This document shows positions 38,901 through 43,440 of a stretch of DNA of 64,000 nucleotides, one piece after another (position 1 is the stretch's first letter; every line of letters begins with the position of its first letter). The position numbers and the translations under genes were made by a program. Below the pieces are notes generated by a model. The model did not search any database and was not told the origin of the DNA. It was given only the letters and a program-made list of their open reading frames with translations. This stretch comes from Peromyscus leucopus (lineage: Eukaryota > Chordata > Mammalia > Rodentia > Cricetidae). The stretch lies in assembly GCF_004664715.2 (NCBI RefSeq), contig NC_051063.1:67041518-67105517 (forward strand), in the 5' to 3' direction.

Positions 38901-38935
38901 GCCGCCTCAGCTGCTTCAGCCGCCCCCGCCGCCAT
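7561..38935 (-). CDS. Glrx3: Glrx3 (PICOT), monothiol glutaredoxin-3, complete, 11 coding exons
   Basis: Coding segments in order: 38838-38935, 29693-29801, 22405-22479, 21559-21760, 15844-16016, 15600-15661, 14595-14652, 12833-12885, 11658-11697, 11475-11567, 7561-7611. They total 1014 nt, giving 337 aa plus stop; all introns are GT-AG and phases join without a break. Residues ~10-117 form a thioredoxin-like domain whose active site is degenerate (WAPQC, 44-48, lacking the first Cys of WCxxC). Two monothiol glutaredoxin domains follow, with CGFS at 161-164 and 263-266, WPTYPQ at 199-204 and 301-306, and GGLD at 213-216 and 315-318, the residues known to bind glutathione and a bridging [2Fe-2S] cluster. 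Known role of the family: a cytosolic/nuclear iron-sulfur carrier that works with BOLA2 and is linked to PKC-theta signalling. Mouse is 337 aa and human 335. The start has the context cagcATGG. No lesions were seen. Confidence 0.97.
7785..7838 (+). repeat. ID-type SINE fragment (intron 10)
   Basis: 'cagtagagcattgacctaacatgccaaggccctgggttcaagtctcc' is an old ID/tRNA-Ala-like core with a readable B box (gggttcaag). Confidence 0.6.
8305..8535. repeat. Three-copy ~78-bp tandem repeat in Glrx3 intron 10
   Basis: Units start near 8305, 8382 and 8461 (period 77-79). Each holds 'aaccag...gctaataatctaaat...ttatat(a)gccaggggctcccc(c)aagctcc' with drift; the third is the most diverged. Confidence 0.8.
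8845..8992 (-). repeat. B1 SINE, antisense
   Basis: 'gagacagtgtctcattatgtac...tgtagaccaggctgaccttgaactcaaagagatctgcctgtctctgcc' is an antisense B1, running directly into (GA)n. Confidence 0.85.
8993..9107. repeat. (GA)n then (GT)n compound microsatellite
   Basis: About 29 GA units followed, after gtatgtgagtga, by about 21 GT units. The apparent minus-strand open frames here are simple repeat. Confidence 0.97.
9120..10140. other. Intron 10 unique sequence
   Basis: About 1 kb of intron with no recognised repeat or exon. Confidence 0.4.
10160..10283 (-). repeat. B1 SINE, antisense, internally deleted
   Basis: 'ggttttagtttttcgagacagggtttctctgtgtag...gctgtcctag' jumps to 'gtctgcctctgcctcctgagtgctgggattaaaggcattcgcc', so about 40 bp of the middle are missing. 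Confidence 0.85.
10690..10838 (+). repeat. Degenerate B1 SINE
   Basis: 'ggccagcgctagcaactcacacctgtaacttcagcactaggaagacagagacag...caaggccagcctggtctacag...agatcttgtctcaa'. Confidence 0.7.
10840..11474. other. Intron 10 unique sequence
   Basis: No repeat or exon recognised between the B1-like element and exon 10. Confidence 0.4.
11475..11567 (-). CDS. Glrx3: Glrx3 exon 10 (Grx-B glutathione-binding region)
   Basis: 31 codons, residues 291-321, [20 protein letters not shown] then [11 protein letters not shown]. Acceptor gtttctttag, donor AAG|GTAAGTGC, phase 0. Parallel to the second half of exon 5. Confidence 0.96.
11658..11697 (-). CDS. Glrx3: Glrx3 exon 9 (40 bp micro-sized exon)
   Basis: Completes Gly277 and encodes [13 protein letters not shown] (278-290). 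Only 40 bp long, with acceptor ctttttcag and a strong donor GTAAGTT. The next intron is just 90 bp, so exons 9 and 10 lie close together. Confidence 0.94.
11935..12107 (-). repeat. B3/RSINE-type SINE, antisense (intron 8)
   Basis: 'tgtgtggaggtcagtggacaatctgtaggagtcggttctctc...cagggatcaagtttaggtcatcaatcttggggacaagcacctttaccctctaagcca' is the usual antisense B3-type SINE. Confidence 0.8.
12438..12555 (-). repeat. B2/B3 SINE fragment, antisense (intron 8)
   Basis: 'cccccaggacctgagttataggcagctgtgagatgcctagtatgggtgctgggaac...agcagtacacac...actaagccagctcttcagccc'. Confidence 0.8.
12833..12885 (-). CDS. Glrx3: Glrx3 exon 8 (second CGFS motif)
   Basis: 17 codons plus two bases, residues 260-276, [17 protein letters not shown], carrying the second CGFS motif at 263-266. 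The acceptor is atataatttag (AT-rich, weak polypyrimidine tract); the donor is GG|GTATGT, phase 2. Confidence 0.95.
12890..14590. other. Intron 7, unique sequence
   Basis: 1.7 kb without a recognised SINE or exon. An open frame at 13329-13637 (+) has no family resemblance. Confidence 0.4.
14595..14652 (-). CDS. Glrx3: Glrx3 exon 7 (start of Grx-B)
   Basis: Completes Arg240 and encodes [19 protein letters not shown] (241-259), the first strand and helix of the second glutaredoxin domain. Acceptor ctctcttcag, donor CAG|GTAAGG, phase 0. Confidence 0.96.
14759..14904 (-). other. Exon-like open frame inside Glrx3 intron 6, unidentified
   Basis: On the Glrx3 strand a strong acceptor (ttattattattttttttag) ends at 14905. 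A frame after it runs 47 codons to a stop at 14759: [20 protein letters not shown], then [20 protein letters not shown], then VEYHSKL. The composition is protein-like. Spliced from exon 6 (two carried bases) the frame would be the wrong one and hit a TGA at once, so it is not a simple Glrx3 cassette. It could be a fragment of an old retrocopy or chance. I do not recognise the protein. Confidence 0.3.
15600..15661 (-). CDS. Glrx3: Glrx3 exon 6 (inter-Grx linker)
   Basis: 20 codons plus two bases, residues 220-239, [20 protein letters not shown], then AG of Arg240. Acceptor cttctttcag, donor AG|GTAAGTAC, phase 2. Intron 5 is only 182 bp. Confidence 0.95.
15844..16016 (-). CDS. Glrx3: Glrx3 exon 5 (rest of Grx-A)
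   Basis: Completes Gly162 and encodes [10 protein letters not shown] through GGLDIIK (residues 163-219). Contains the glutathione-binding WPTYPQ and GGLD motifs. The acceptor is ctcttgcag; the donor is AAG|GTTAGAG, a slightly weak GTTAG type, phase 0. Confidence 0.97.
16017..16392. other. Intron 4, unique sequence next to exon 5
   Basis: Nothing recognised beyond the exon 5 acceptor. Confidence 0.4.
16395..16765 (+). repeat. Rodent LTR-like interspersed repeat (intron 4)
   Basis: 'aataatcactcagacgcttatatcacttataaactg...ttaaattaacccatttttataaatctataccttgccacgtggctggtggcttacc...acttcctgcctggtcac...atatccacagca'. Same family as 2975-3495. Confidence 0.65.
16770..19070. other. Intron 4, mostly unique sequence
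   Basis: No clear SINE or exon. A Lys/Arg-rich open frame at 18548-18796 (+) could suggest a retrocopy but matches no protein I know. Confidence 0.4.
19078..19131. repeat. (CTGT)n(CT)n(GT)n compound microsatellite
   Basis: ctgtctgtctgt, then ctctctct, then gtgtgtgtgt in intron 4. Confidence 0.9.
19140..20770. other. Intron 4, unique sequence
   Basis: No recognised gene or repeat. Confidence 0.4.
20779..20930 (+). repeat. B2-type SINE
   Basis: 'gggctgcagagatgacccaggggttgagagtgcttcttgttcttacagagag...cattctcggcacccattcacaacc...aacttcttctggcctc' with a (CAGA)n/(CA)n tail. Confidence 0.85.
20928..20997. repeat. (CAGA)n(CA)n microsatellite
   Basis: About eight acag units then interrupted (CA)n, grown from the tail of the B2 element. 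Confidence 0.95.
21060..21220 (+). mobile_element. Full-length B1 SINE with 9-bp target-site duplication
   Basis: Runs from gccgggaagtggtggcacac to accctgtctc plus A19, flanked by ccattaaca at 21051-21059 and 21225-21233. Inserted ~340 bp from exon 4 in intron 4, opposite to Glrx3. Confidence 0.93.
21467..21508. repeat. (CA)n microsatellite just downstream of the exon 4 donor
   Basis: About 21 CA units, read as (TG)n in the Glrx3 transcript, beginning ~50 nt after the exon 4 5' splice site. Confidence 0.97.
21559..21760 (-). CDS. Glrx3: Glrx3 exon 4 (end of Trx domain, linker, start of Grx-A)
   Basis: 67 codons plus one base, residues 95-161: [10 protein letters not shown], then the linker [16 protein letters not shown], then Grx-A up to TPQEPRC. 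The intron falls right after the CGFS cysteine (phase 1, donor G|GTAAGAAG). A long (CA)n tract begins about 50 bp inside the following intron. Confidence 0.97.
22405..22479 (-). CDS. Glrx3: Glrx3 exon 3
   Basis: 25 codons, residues 70-94, LEAEAVPEV through PTFLFFK, including the cis-Pro region (SVPTF) of the thioredoxin fold. The acceptor is ttttaaag and the donor AAG|GTAAGG, both phase 0. The segment is too short to stand out as an ORF. Confidence 0.95.
22500..24160. other. Intron 2, 3' part, unique and AT-rich
   Basis: About 1.7 kb with no recognised SINE, LTR or exon. Confidence 0.4.
24170..24240 (+). repeat. ID/B4 tRNA-like fragment
   Basis: 'gagctggggtagaggctccctgg...tagcatgcctgtagccctgggtacaatccccagcac' keeps the B-box half of an ID or B4 element. 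Confidence 0.65.
24245..25130. other. Intron 2, unique sequence
   Basis: No recognised repeat or exon. Confidence 0.4.
25133..25262 (-). repeat. B1 SINE, antisense, 3'-truncated
   Basis: 'ggcctagaacctgctatgtagaacaggatggcctcaaactcagaggtccacctgcctctgc...atgctgggattaaagatgtatgtcacc'. Confidence 0.85.
25520..25744 (-). repeat. B3 SINE, antisense
   Basis: 'ttagagaaggtagtcatatgccctggcat...gagttataggcagttaaaagccaccatgtgggtactgggaactgaaaccaggtc...agtgctcttacctgctgagccacctctcc'. Confidence 0.85.
25757..25845 (+). repeat. ID/B4 tRNA-like fragment
   Basis: 'aatgtaacttagtagtagagcacttgcccaccataaatgtgaggtcctgagtacagtccccaacac' matches the A-box to B-box core. Confidence 0.7.
25922..26121 (+). mobile_element. 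URR1-type non-autonomous hAT DNA transposon
   Basis: A 200 bp unit with perfect 10 bp terminal inverted repeats CAGTGGTTCT / AGAACCACTG and the internal 'aatgctgtgaccctttaat...tgttgtggtgacccc...aaaattattttcgttt...tacttcataactctaattttgctactgttatgaatc' typical of rodent URR1. Flanks (cactataa / cactctac) agree at 6 of 8 bases, consistent with an old 8 bp duplication. Confidence 0.9.
26232..26602 (+). repeat. Rodent interspersed repeat, 'gtcaacttgacac' family
   Basis: 'gtgggtggcaccactccataggcaggagaatcctaggctatgta...gagctaaataaacttttctctcaagttgtttttgtcagagtattttatcacagcaatagg' is the family pattern, with its 3' AATAAA segment. Confidence 0.7.
26603..27368. other. Intron 2, unique sequence
   Basis: No recognised repeat or exon. 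Confidence 0.4.
27369..27590 (+). repeat. B4 SINE (ID-B1 fusion)
   Basis: A tRNA-like head (ggctaggggtgtagctcagttggtagagtgctggcc...gccctgggttgacccccagcacc) is followed by a B1-like half. The A box looks intact; the B box has lost its CG (gggttgacc). Confidence 0.88.
27752..27868 (+). repeat. B4/B1-like SINE fragment
   Basis: 'gtggtaggatatcc...gccagctacaagaggctgatataggaggctggc...gagtttgagaccagcctagacaacatagtgagactcc'. Confidence 0.6.
27876..28015 (+). repeat. B1 SINE, internally deleted
   Basis: 'ttggcagtggcggcgcacacctttaatcccc' jumps to 'gtgaatctctgagttcgaggctgg', lacking ~28 bp, then continues to gagaaaccctgtctcg and an A-rich tail. Confidence 0.88.
28020..28930. other. Intron 2, unique AT-rich sequence
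   Basis: No recognised repeat or exon. Confidence 0.4.
28935..29060 (+). repeat. Degenerate B1/B4 SINE
   Basis: 'gctgatcccagcacttaggaggag...ccttgaggccagccagcctgtgctgagaccctgtctcaaag' plus an aaat tail. Confidence 0.65.
29062..29690. other. Intron 2, 5' part, unique
   Basis: Nothing recognised up to the exon 2 donor. Confidence 0.4.
29693..29801 (-). CDS. Glrx3: Glrx3 exon 2 (thioredoxin-like core)
   Basis: The acceptor is tttacag; the first base completes Lys33, then [15 protein letters not shown] follows through FVK (residue 69). It carries the degenerate thioredoxin motif WAPQC. The donor is AAG|GTACTA, phase 0. Intron 1 upstream is about 9.0 kb. Confidence 0.96.
29802..30535. other. Intron 1, 3' part, unique
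   Basis: No repeat or exon recognised next to the exon 2 acceptor. Confidence 0.4.
30541..30636 (+). repeat. B1 SINE, 5' part, internally deleted, interrupted by a larger element
   Basis: 'gggcggtggtggcacacacctttaatcccaatacttgagaggcagaggcaggcagatctctgaattcaagg' jumps to 'gctacatagagaaaccc', where the sequence switches. The B1 end (cttggaaaaaaagaaag) seems to resume near 32195. Confidence 0.75.
30637..32190 (+). mobile_element. LTR-retrotransposon-like element (about 1.55 kb), probably inserted in a B1
   Basis: Starts tgctgcgggccgcagg. It has a TATA-like stretch (gtgtatatataca, ~31768), purine-rich 'aagatggga' repeats at ~31800-31960, and an AATAAA (~32049), in the order promoter then polyadenylation signal expected of an LTR. 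Flanks acccagt / accgagt are similar but imperfect. No gag/pol-like frame was seen. Family not recognised. Confidence 0.5.
32195..32334. repeat. Purine-rich (GAAA)n-(GGGA)n-(GGAGA)n tract
   Basis: An A-rich SINE-type tail runs into gggagg units and then about 13 perfect aggag pentamers. The antisense frame is low complexity. Confidence 0.93.
32345..32555 (+). repeat. B2/B3-type SINE
   Basis: 'gggctgaagagatggctcagcattaggaatccttgctgttcccttgtgaggaccatagttcagatccc' through 'aaattaaaataaatcttaaaaaa'. Confidence 0.85.
32560..33390. other. Intron 1, unique sequence with an A-run
   Basis: Contains an 18-19 base A tract near 33109-33127. No gene was recognised; overlapping short plus-strand frames look random. 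Confidence 0.4.
33395..33556 (+). repeat. B4/B1-like SINE fragment ending in a C-run
   Basis: 'gcttcatgcttgtaaccaagaggctgaggcacgagaatgatcagg...tagttcaaggccaggctggg' followed by a run of ~19 C. Confidence 0.55.
33557..34110. other. Intron 1, unique sequence
   Basis: No recognised repeat or exon. Confidence 0.4.
34115..34670 (-). mobile_element. Solo LTR, gammaretrovirus-like (ERV1), TSD agac
   Basis: On the minus strand the unit begins TGAAAGACCC and ends GGGGTCTAACA, 556 bp, flanked by the 4 bp duplication AGAC at 34111-34114 and 34671-34674. It carries a TATA-like tttataag and AATAAA (gctaaataaatcc) in LTR order, and the end resembles the U5 end of murine-leukaemia-type LTRs. It lies in intron 1 in the same orientation as Glrx3. 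No internal viral genes remain. Confidence 0.88.
34675..35315. other. Intron 1, unique sequence
   Basis: No recognised repeat or exon. Confidence 0.4.
35321..35665 (+). repeat. B1 SINE split by ~165 bp of other sequence
   Basis: The 5' part (gctgccatggtagtgcacacctttagtcccagcacttgggaagcagaggcagg, to ~35372) and 3' part (~35540-35665, gaggatctctgtgagtttgaggccagcc...cctgtctc) are separated by an inserted segment including 'gggtcttcccacctcaattaacctaatctag'. Confidence 0.75.
35880..35920. repeat. (A)n(CA)n(A)n tract
   Basis: A13, then ca repeats, then A10 in intron 1. Confidence 0.9.
36073..36300 (+). repeat. B4 SINE, degenerate
   Basis: An ID-like head (gatgtagctgagtggtagtggtccagggcttaattccagc) and a B1-like half (caggagttcaaggtcatcctcagccacatcttgagttcc...) with a diverged middle. 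Confidence 0.6.
36305..36860. other. Intron 1, unique sequence
   Basis: No recognised repeat or exon. Confidence 0.4.
36868..37003 (+). repeat. B1 SINE
   Basis: 'gagccaggtggtagtgacacacctttaaccagcactccaggcagaagcaggtggatctctgtgagttcggggccagcctgg...gagaaattctgtt'. Confidence 0.9.
37004..37098. repeat. (GGGA)n(GGAA)n microsatellite
   Basis: Grown from the tail of the B1; eight or so gagg units then about 15 gaag units. Confidence 0.95.
37100..37335 (+). repeat. B2 SINE, nearly full length
   Basis: 'ggggtcggggagtagatgactccgtgattaagagcactaattgctcttccagaagacctgggttcgattcccagcacccacac' has a readable B box (ggttcgattcc). Continues to 'cctcttctggcctctgaaggcac' and an A-rich tail. Confidence 0.92.
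37340..38465. other. Intron 1, promoter-proximal unique sequence
   Basis: GC content climbs toward the CpG island. No exon was recognised; a short CA tract lies at ~37768-37781. Confidence 0.45.
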
Positions 38936-39130
38936 GCTGCCGCCGCCAGACACCAGCAGTCGAGCGCCGGAGGCTCGATAGGGCGGGACGGACGCGCGAG
39001 GAGGCTGCGCACGGGGAAGCCACGCCCCCTGCGGCCAGGGCACACCCCTGGTCCACTAGGTCACGCCCTCCGGCACTGTACGCCCCGCCCCCGGGCCGGG
39101 AGGCACCACCCATGGCGCTGAGTCTGGTTA
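38470..39130 (-). promoter_or_regulatory. Glrx3: Glrx3 CpG-island promoter and first exon
   Basis: GC- and CpG-rich segment around the Glrx3 start codon in an otherwise AT-rich region. Upstream of the ATG (higher coordinates) lie GC boxes, for example the gccccgccccc run near 39083-39093 and a gggcgtggc-type box (minus strand) near 39020-39027. There is no TATA box near the ATG, as expected for a housekeeping CpG-island promoter. The bases over the start codon, ATGGCGGC on the minus strand, resemble a YY1 core. CACGTG E-boxes occur near 38442 and 38523. Open frames on the opposite strand here are GC-driven and not genes. Confidence 0.8.
38838..38935 (-). CDS. Glrx3: Glrx3 exon 1, coding part
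   Basis: Encodes residues 1-32 plus two bases of Lys33: an Ala-rich start ([10 protein letters not shown]) and then [10 protein letters not shown]. The donor after GCC-AA is GTACGC, giving a phase 2 intron. The frame stays open upstream to an ATG at 39041-39043, but the chosen ATG matches the family N-terminus and has a good initiation context. Confidence 0.95.
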
Positions 39131-39134
39131 GTGG

Positions 39135-40065
39135 AAGCCTCCTGCCTTGTGTTTCTGTACTAACTAGCTGGATGTCTTGGTCCCTGACTATTGTAGCTCA
39201 GGACCATCTCTGGAGCTCATAAATCTACAGTAGCAAGGGGTGTGATCGTGTATGTATTGTAAATCCTAGTGAAGTCAGATTAGAACATTTGCAAGCTGAA
39301 ATCTCACAATGAAGCTGCATAAAGATGAACTGAGAAGTCTAAGAACAGGAAGCAGTAGTGTCTGAAGCACAACCCTGACAGCCCTTGTACCTCAGTCCTG
39401 GAGGAATCTCAAACACCTCTGGAGTTCTCTGAATGCCAATATCAACCCTACAGTACAGCCCTGAGACACCTGCTACCCTTTGCAGCCTTGGCACAGCAAG
39501 TCTTGAATGGCCTCATTTCCTCTAAGTATCATTAGGCTCCTTTTCAGAGATCCTGCAACATTCCCACCCAGGCCCAGCCTCCATGCCCCTCTTACTTGAA
39601 GCCTTCCCTGGCTGCCCTTACAAAATCTCCTCCCTTTCCTGGGCAGTGACTCTCTGGAATCTTCTCCACACCTTTTCCCGAGCTAAGACAGGAAGAAGCC
39701 TTAAGTTTGAGTCCAGCCTGAGCTGCACAGTGAGTTCCAGGTCAGCCTGAGTAACAATAGCAGATGACATGTTTGAAATAATATTTTATTTTGGACATAT
39801 TGGAAATTAAATTTACATCTTTTTATTTTTGTTCGCCAGGCCATTTTAAATTATACAGAAGGGTTCCTTGTGGTGGCTCATTCATGTTCTCTATTGACCC
39901 TGCTCCTGTGGTTACAAACAGCCCTAGGAGCCATGTCGCATACATGCCACACCTTGAGAAATGCAGCTACTAAAAAATGTAAATCACAGTATTCCAAATG
40001 CAATGAGACAAACTGTTTTGCTTTTTGCCGGGGTGGTAGAAACCCCAACCTAAGACTAAAAAGAC
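39135..40065. other. Intergenic unique sequence upstream of Glrx3
   Basis: Mostly unique; a B1-like scrap (gagttccaggtcagcctgagtaac) lies at ~39700-39760. Confidence 0.45.
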
Positions 40066-40069
40066 ATAA

Positions 40070-40208
40070 GCTGGTGGTGGTAGCCCACACCTTTAATCCC
40101 AGCATTCAGGAGGCAGAAACAGGTGGCTCTCTGTGAGTTTAATACCAGTATGATCTACAGAGCAAGTTCCAGGACAGCCAGGGCTACCCAAAGAAACCCT
40201 GTCTCAAG
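40070..40208 (+). repeat. B1 SINE
   Basis: 'gctggtggtggtagcccacacctttaatcccagcattcaggaggcagaaacaggtggctctctgtgagttt...gaaaccctgtctcaa'. Confidence 0.9.
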
Positions 40209-40351
40209 TACCAGTAAATCTACAGAAACCTCAGAAAGACAGTCGGTCATACACAGACATCCACATCAAATATGAATATTGTATTATATGGTTACAAAGT
40301 TTTACCACTGGGAGACAGTACACACAGTATCTCTGTATCTGCCCCGCCCTG

Positions 40352-40490
40352 GGTTTATTTTGAAACAAGTTTTCATGTAACCCTTGATGGCCTAGAGCTC
40401 ACTCTGTAGCCAAGGTTGACCTTGAACTTATGATCCTCTTGCTTCTGACTCCCAAATGTTGGGATTATTTGTATGTGACACCCTGCCTAG
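40352..40490 (-). repeat. B1 SINE, antisense, old
   Basis: 'ttgaaacaagttttcatgtaaccc...agctcactctgtagccaaggttgaccttgaacttatgatcc...aatgttgggattatttgtatgtgac'. Confidence 0.8.
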
Positions 40491-40519
40491 TTGATAATAA
40501 ATGTATTACTATTGTTACT

Positions 40520-40640
40520 GAAAAAATGTTCTCAAGCAGCCCAGAATGGCCTCCAGTTTCCTGTGTAGCCAAGCTTCGCTGTGCTGGGATCTCCTGATCG
40601 ATCCTCTTGCCTCTGCCTCCTAAGTACTGGGATTCCAGGG
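40520..40640 (-). repeat. Degenerate B1/B4 SINE, antisense
   Basis: 'caagcagcccagaatggcctccag...gatcctcttgcctctgcctcctaagtactgggattcc'. Confidence 0.65.
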
Positions 40641-40642
40641 AA

Positions 40643-40780
40643 TGGTGGGGCAGGTGGGGAATCCCAGCTCTCTGGAGGCTAAGGCAGGAGGTTCAAGAGT
40701 TTGAGGTCAGCTTGGGCTACATAGTAAGTTTCAGAGAGCCTGGGTTTCAGTGTGAAACCCTGCCTTAATAAAAGAATACA
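40643..40780 (+). repeat. B4/B1-like SINE
   Basis: 'ggtggggaatcccagctctctggaggctaaggcaggaggttcaagagtttgaggtcagcttgggctacatagtaag...gaaaccctgcctt'. Confidence 0.65.
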
Positions 40781-40931
40781 AAATAAAATACCTGCTCTGA
40801 TTTCTATTTTAAGCATATAAATCTGAAAACGGCATAGAAAAGGGTCTCCAAAAAGTTCCCCCAAAGTGTGAGAGCATGCTAGCAAAGAATGAGAGCTGGG
40901 ATGATAACAGGAGGCCCTTTATCATCTAATT

Positions 40932-41127
40932 CAATGGTTCTCAACCTGTGGGCCATGACCCCTTTGGGGTAAAATATAAGATATCCTGTGTTTCAGATAT
41001 TACTATTCATAACAATAGAAAAATTACAGCTATGGAGTAGCAATGAAATAATTTTATGTTTGGGGGTCACCACAACATGAGGAACTGTGTTACAGGGTCA
41101 CAGCATTAGGAAGCCTGAGAGCCACTG
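40932..41127 (-). mobile_element. URR1-type non-autonomous hAT DNA transposon
   Basis: Second copy of the family at 25922-26121, in the other orientation: caatggttctcaacctgtggg...gcaatgaaataattttatgtttgggggtcaccacaacatgagg...gcattaggaagcctgagagccactg. Terminal repeats are slightly mutated. Confidence 0.88.
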
Positions 41128-41129
41128 TA

Positions 41130-41845
41130 CTACTGTGCCTGCTTCTGCCCGTCTTCAAAGAGCTCAGACTGCCTCTGTCACATGAAATGAGTAAAATCGT
41201 AATTCGGGGAGGAGATGTGTTATAGAGTTATATTATTTTAAGGAGTTACCTGCTTCTCATCTAGCAGTTTCACAAATTCTGATTTTCCCTCTAAATGGAA
41301 TTTGCTGAAAGTGGCATATACCAGCTGCCGACGGGCTCATCGTTTTGGGAGAAAGAGCAGGAAATGTCCTGGGGAACTCTCCAGCTTCCCTTTCTGCAGT
41401 TACCACAGCTAATATTGATAAACCTAGGGGGCAGCAGGTGACTTCATGCCTAGAAAATGCTGGCTTCAGTATCTAAGACCAGTGAGCTTGGGATGGACCA
41501 AGCTTCATCTTGGGAAGCTAGCGAACCCAAGTTATAGCTGTATATGGATCCATACTGGAGGGTAGAACTTTTCTGCCTCCCAAAGCAGTTACATGGGGTG
41601 CATGTTTCTCCCTCAAGATCCAGCTGATAGAGAGTATACCATCACTGCTCCCATCCCATTTACCGCCAAGGAAGCTGCCCACCCACAGCCACGAGGAGAA
41701 TGCCAGGATCTCCCTTTTAACTGTTACAAACTCTCCTCATCTCCCTGCTCTGGAAAGTCCAGCCCTTTCCTTCCGACAACCTCAGGGAAACACTGCCCGC
41801 TTCCAGAGTCGATGGTTTGGGGCTGTTTGGAACACTCCACACTTA
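41130..41845. other. Intergenic unique sequence
   Basis: No recognised gene or repeat. The open frame at 41593-41874 has no family resemblance. Confidence 0.4.
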
Positions 41846-41847
41846 GT

Positions 41848-42668
41848 GTGCTGGCTAGTTTTGTGTCAACTTGACACATGCTAAAATCACTTGAGAGGAG
41901 GGAACATCAGTTAAGAAAACGCCTCCTTAAGATAGAGCTGCAGGCAAGCTTCAGGGGCATTTTCTTAGTGCCCTTTTTTAAAATTTTATTTTATTTATTT
42001 TATTAGTGATTGATGGGGGAGGGCCCAGCCCAATGTGCAAACTGGGGGTCCTGGGTTTTGTAAGAAGGCAGGCTAAGCAAACCACGAAGAGCAAGTCAGT
42101 AAGCAGCATCCCTCTATGGCCTCTGCATCAGCTCCTGCCTCCAGGTTCCTGCCCTGTTTAAGATCCTGCCCTGATTGATAGGAATTCCAACCACACCCCA
42201 GGGTCGTGCATGCCTGGCAGGACACTTAGTCATCTCCACCTAGTCATTTCGGTCAGACGTCCGCATGCCCCATGCCCCATGCCCCATGGTTACGAGGTCA
42301 CGTAGTCACAGACGTGACTGTGATCTCTGCGCGTGAGCCTGTGTGCACAGGTACATCCTGGCTTTTATAAGGTGCCAATCCCCCCACCCCACCCCGTGCC
42401 TCTCTTTCTGTGTTTCCTCTCGGCCAGGCCTGTCTCTCCCCATCCCCCCTTTCCCTCCTAATAAAGCTCTAAAAGGTACCACTGGGTTCCATGGTGATCG
42501 TGACCTTTCCACGGGGTAACCAGCGCCAGCCACCAGCGCCGGTTTCCTTTCACTGGCTTCCTTCAGGGATGAACAGTGATGTCAAATGGCGAGGGAAATA
42601 AACCCTTTCTCCCCTAAGTTACTTTGGTTGTGGTGTTTTATCACCGCAAAAGTAACTCTAACTGAGAC
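41848..42668 (+). repeat. Rodent interspersed repeat, 'gtcaacttgacac' family, interrupted by an LTR
   Basis: 'gtgctggctagttttgtgtcaacttgacacatgctaaaatcacttgagagg' to 'aagatcctgccctgat' (about 42175), then resuming at 'ggcttccttcagggatgaacagtgatg...aaataaaccctttctcccctaagttac...gtttta' (about 42553-42668). The best-preserved copy in the window. Confidence 0.75.
42176..42552 (+). mobile_element. Solo LTR, IAP/ERVK-like, family A copy 1
   Basis: Begins TGATAGGAATTCCAACCAC and ends near TTTCA, about 377 bp, splitting the older repeat around it. It has a 7-bp triplication (catgccc, ~42264-42286), a TATA box (ttttataagg, ~42363) and a polyadenylation signal (aataaagc, ~42460). The ends resemble the LTR at 54212-54714. 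The target duplication is not exact. Confidence 0.75.
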
Positions 42669-43104
42669 ACTTGGCTTTCCTCTACGCAGGTGAGTGCTCC
42701 AAATCTAAGTAAAAAGGGAAAGCAGGAGATTGGGGCTGATTTGGACCCGTGCCCCCTTGTAGGCTCATTCTGGGCACTGACTTCTGCTGATCTCACATAT
42801 AAACATCACTCACTGGTATCTGATGCCTCCTTAGGAGCTGGGATTCCCACCTGAGAGCCAGTGACACCTGGACCTTCGATGTCCTCTGATGAGATACCAT
42901 CCATACCATCCTGTGCTGTTGGGTTTGCCTGACCAGGAACAGCCCTCCCACCACAGCAGAAGAGACAGTGAAGCTGCCCCTGGGTCACCGTGAGGTACTT
43001 CTGGAGCATAGGAACAGGATTCCGGCCAGGGAGCTGAAGTCCTTGCCTAGGAAGGAGAAAATTTCAATGAGGAGGCAGCCAAGAAACTCCATCTCATGTC
43101 TGCA

Positions 43105-43440
43105 AGTCATCTATGGGCTATGTGCATGTGTGTGCACATTCATTCATGTAGAGGCCAGGGGACAATAGTGTCTGTTGTCCCTCAGGAGCTGTCCACCTTG
43201 TTTTTTGAGACAAAGTCTCAATGACCTGGAACTCTCTCCAAGTAGGTTAGGCTGGCCGGTCAACGGACCCCAGGGATCTCGATGTCTGTCTTCCCAATCC
43301 CCAGCTTTGGGATTACCAGCCCACTACCACAGCCAGCTTTTTTCCAGTGGGTTCTGGGGATGAAGCATAGATGCTCGGGTTTACAAGGCAAGCAGCAAAC
43401 ACCTTGCCGCCTGAACTAGCTCCCAGCCCTTAACGGTGTT
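43105..43440 (-). repeat. B4-type composite SINE, antisense
   Basis: 'gtagaggccaggggacaatagtgtctgttgtccctcaggagctgtccaccttgttttttgagac' ... 'ggctggccggtcaacggaccccagggatctcgatgtctg' ... 'gggttctggggatgaagcat...ggcaagcagcaaacaccttgccgcctgaactagctcccagccc'. Confidence 0.8.

Noticed and set aside
38496..38981. 161-codon plus-strand open frame across the Glrx3 CpG island
   Set aside because: It is antisense to Glrx3 exon 1, Pro/Ala/Arg-rich as expected of GC-rich DNA, and has no homology or splice logic.
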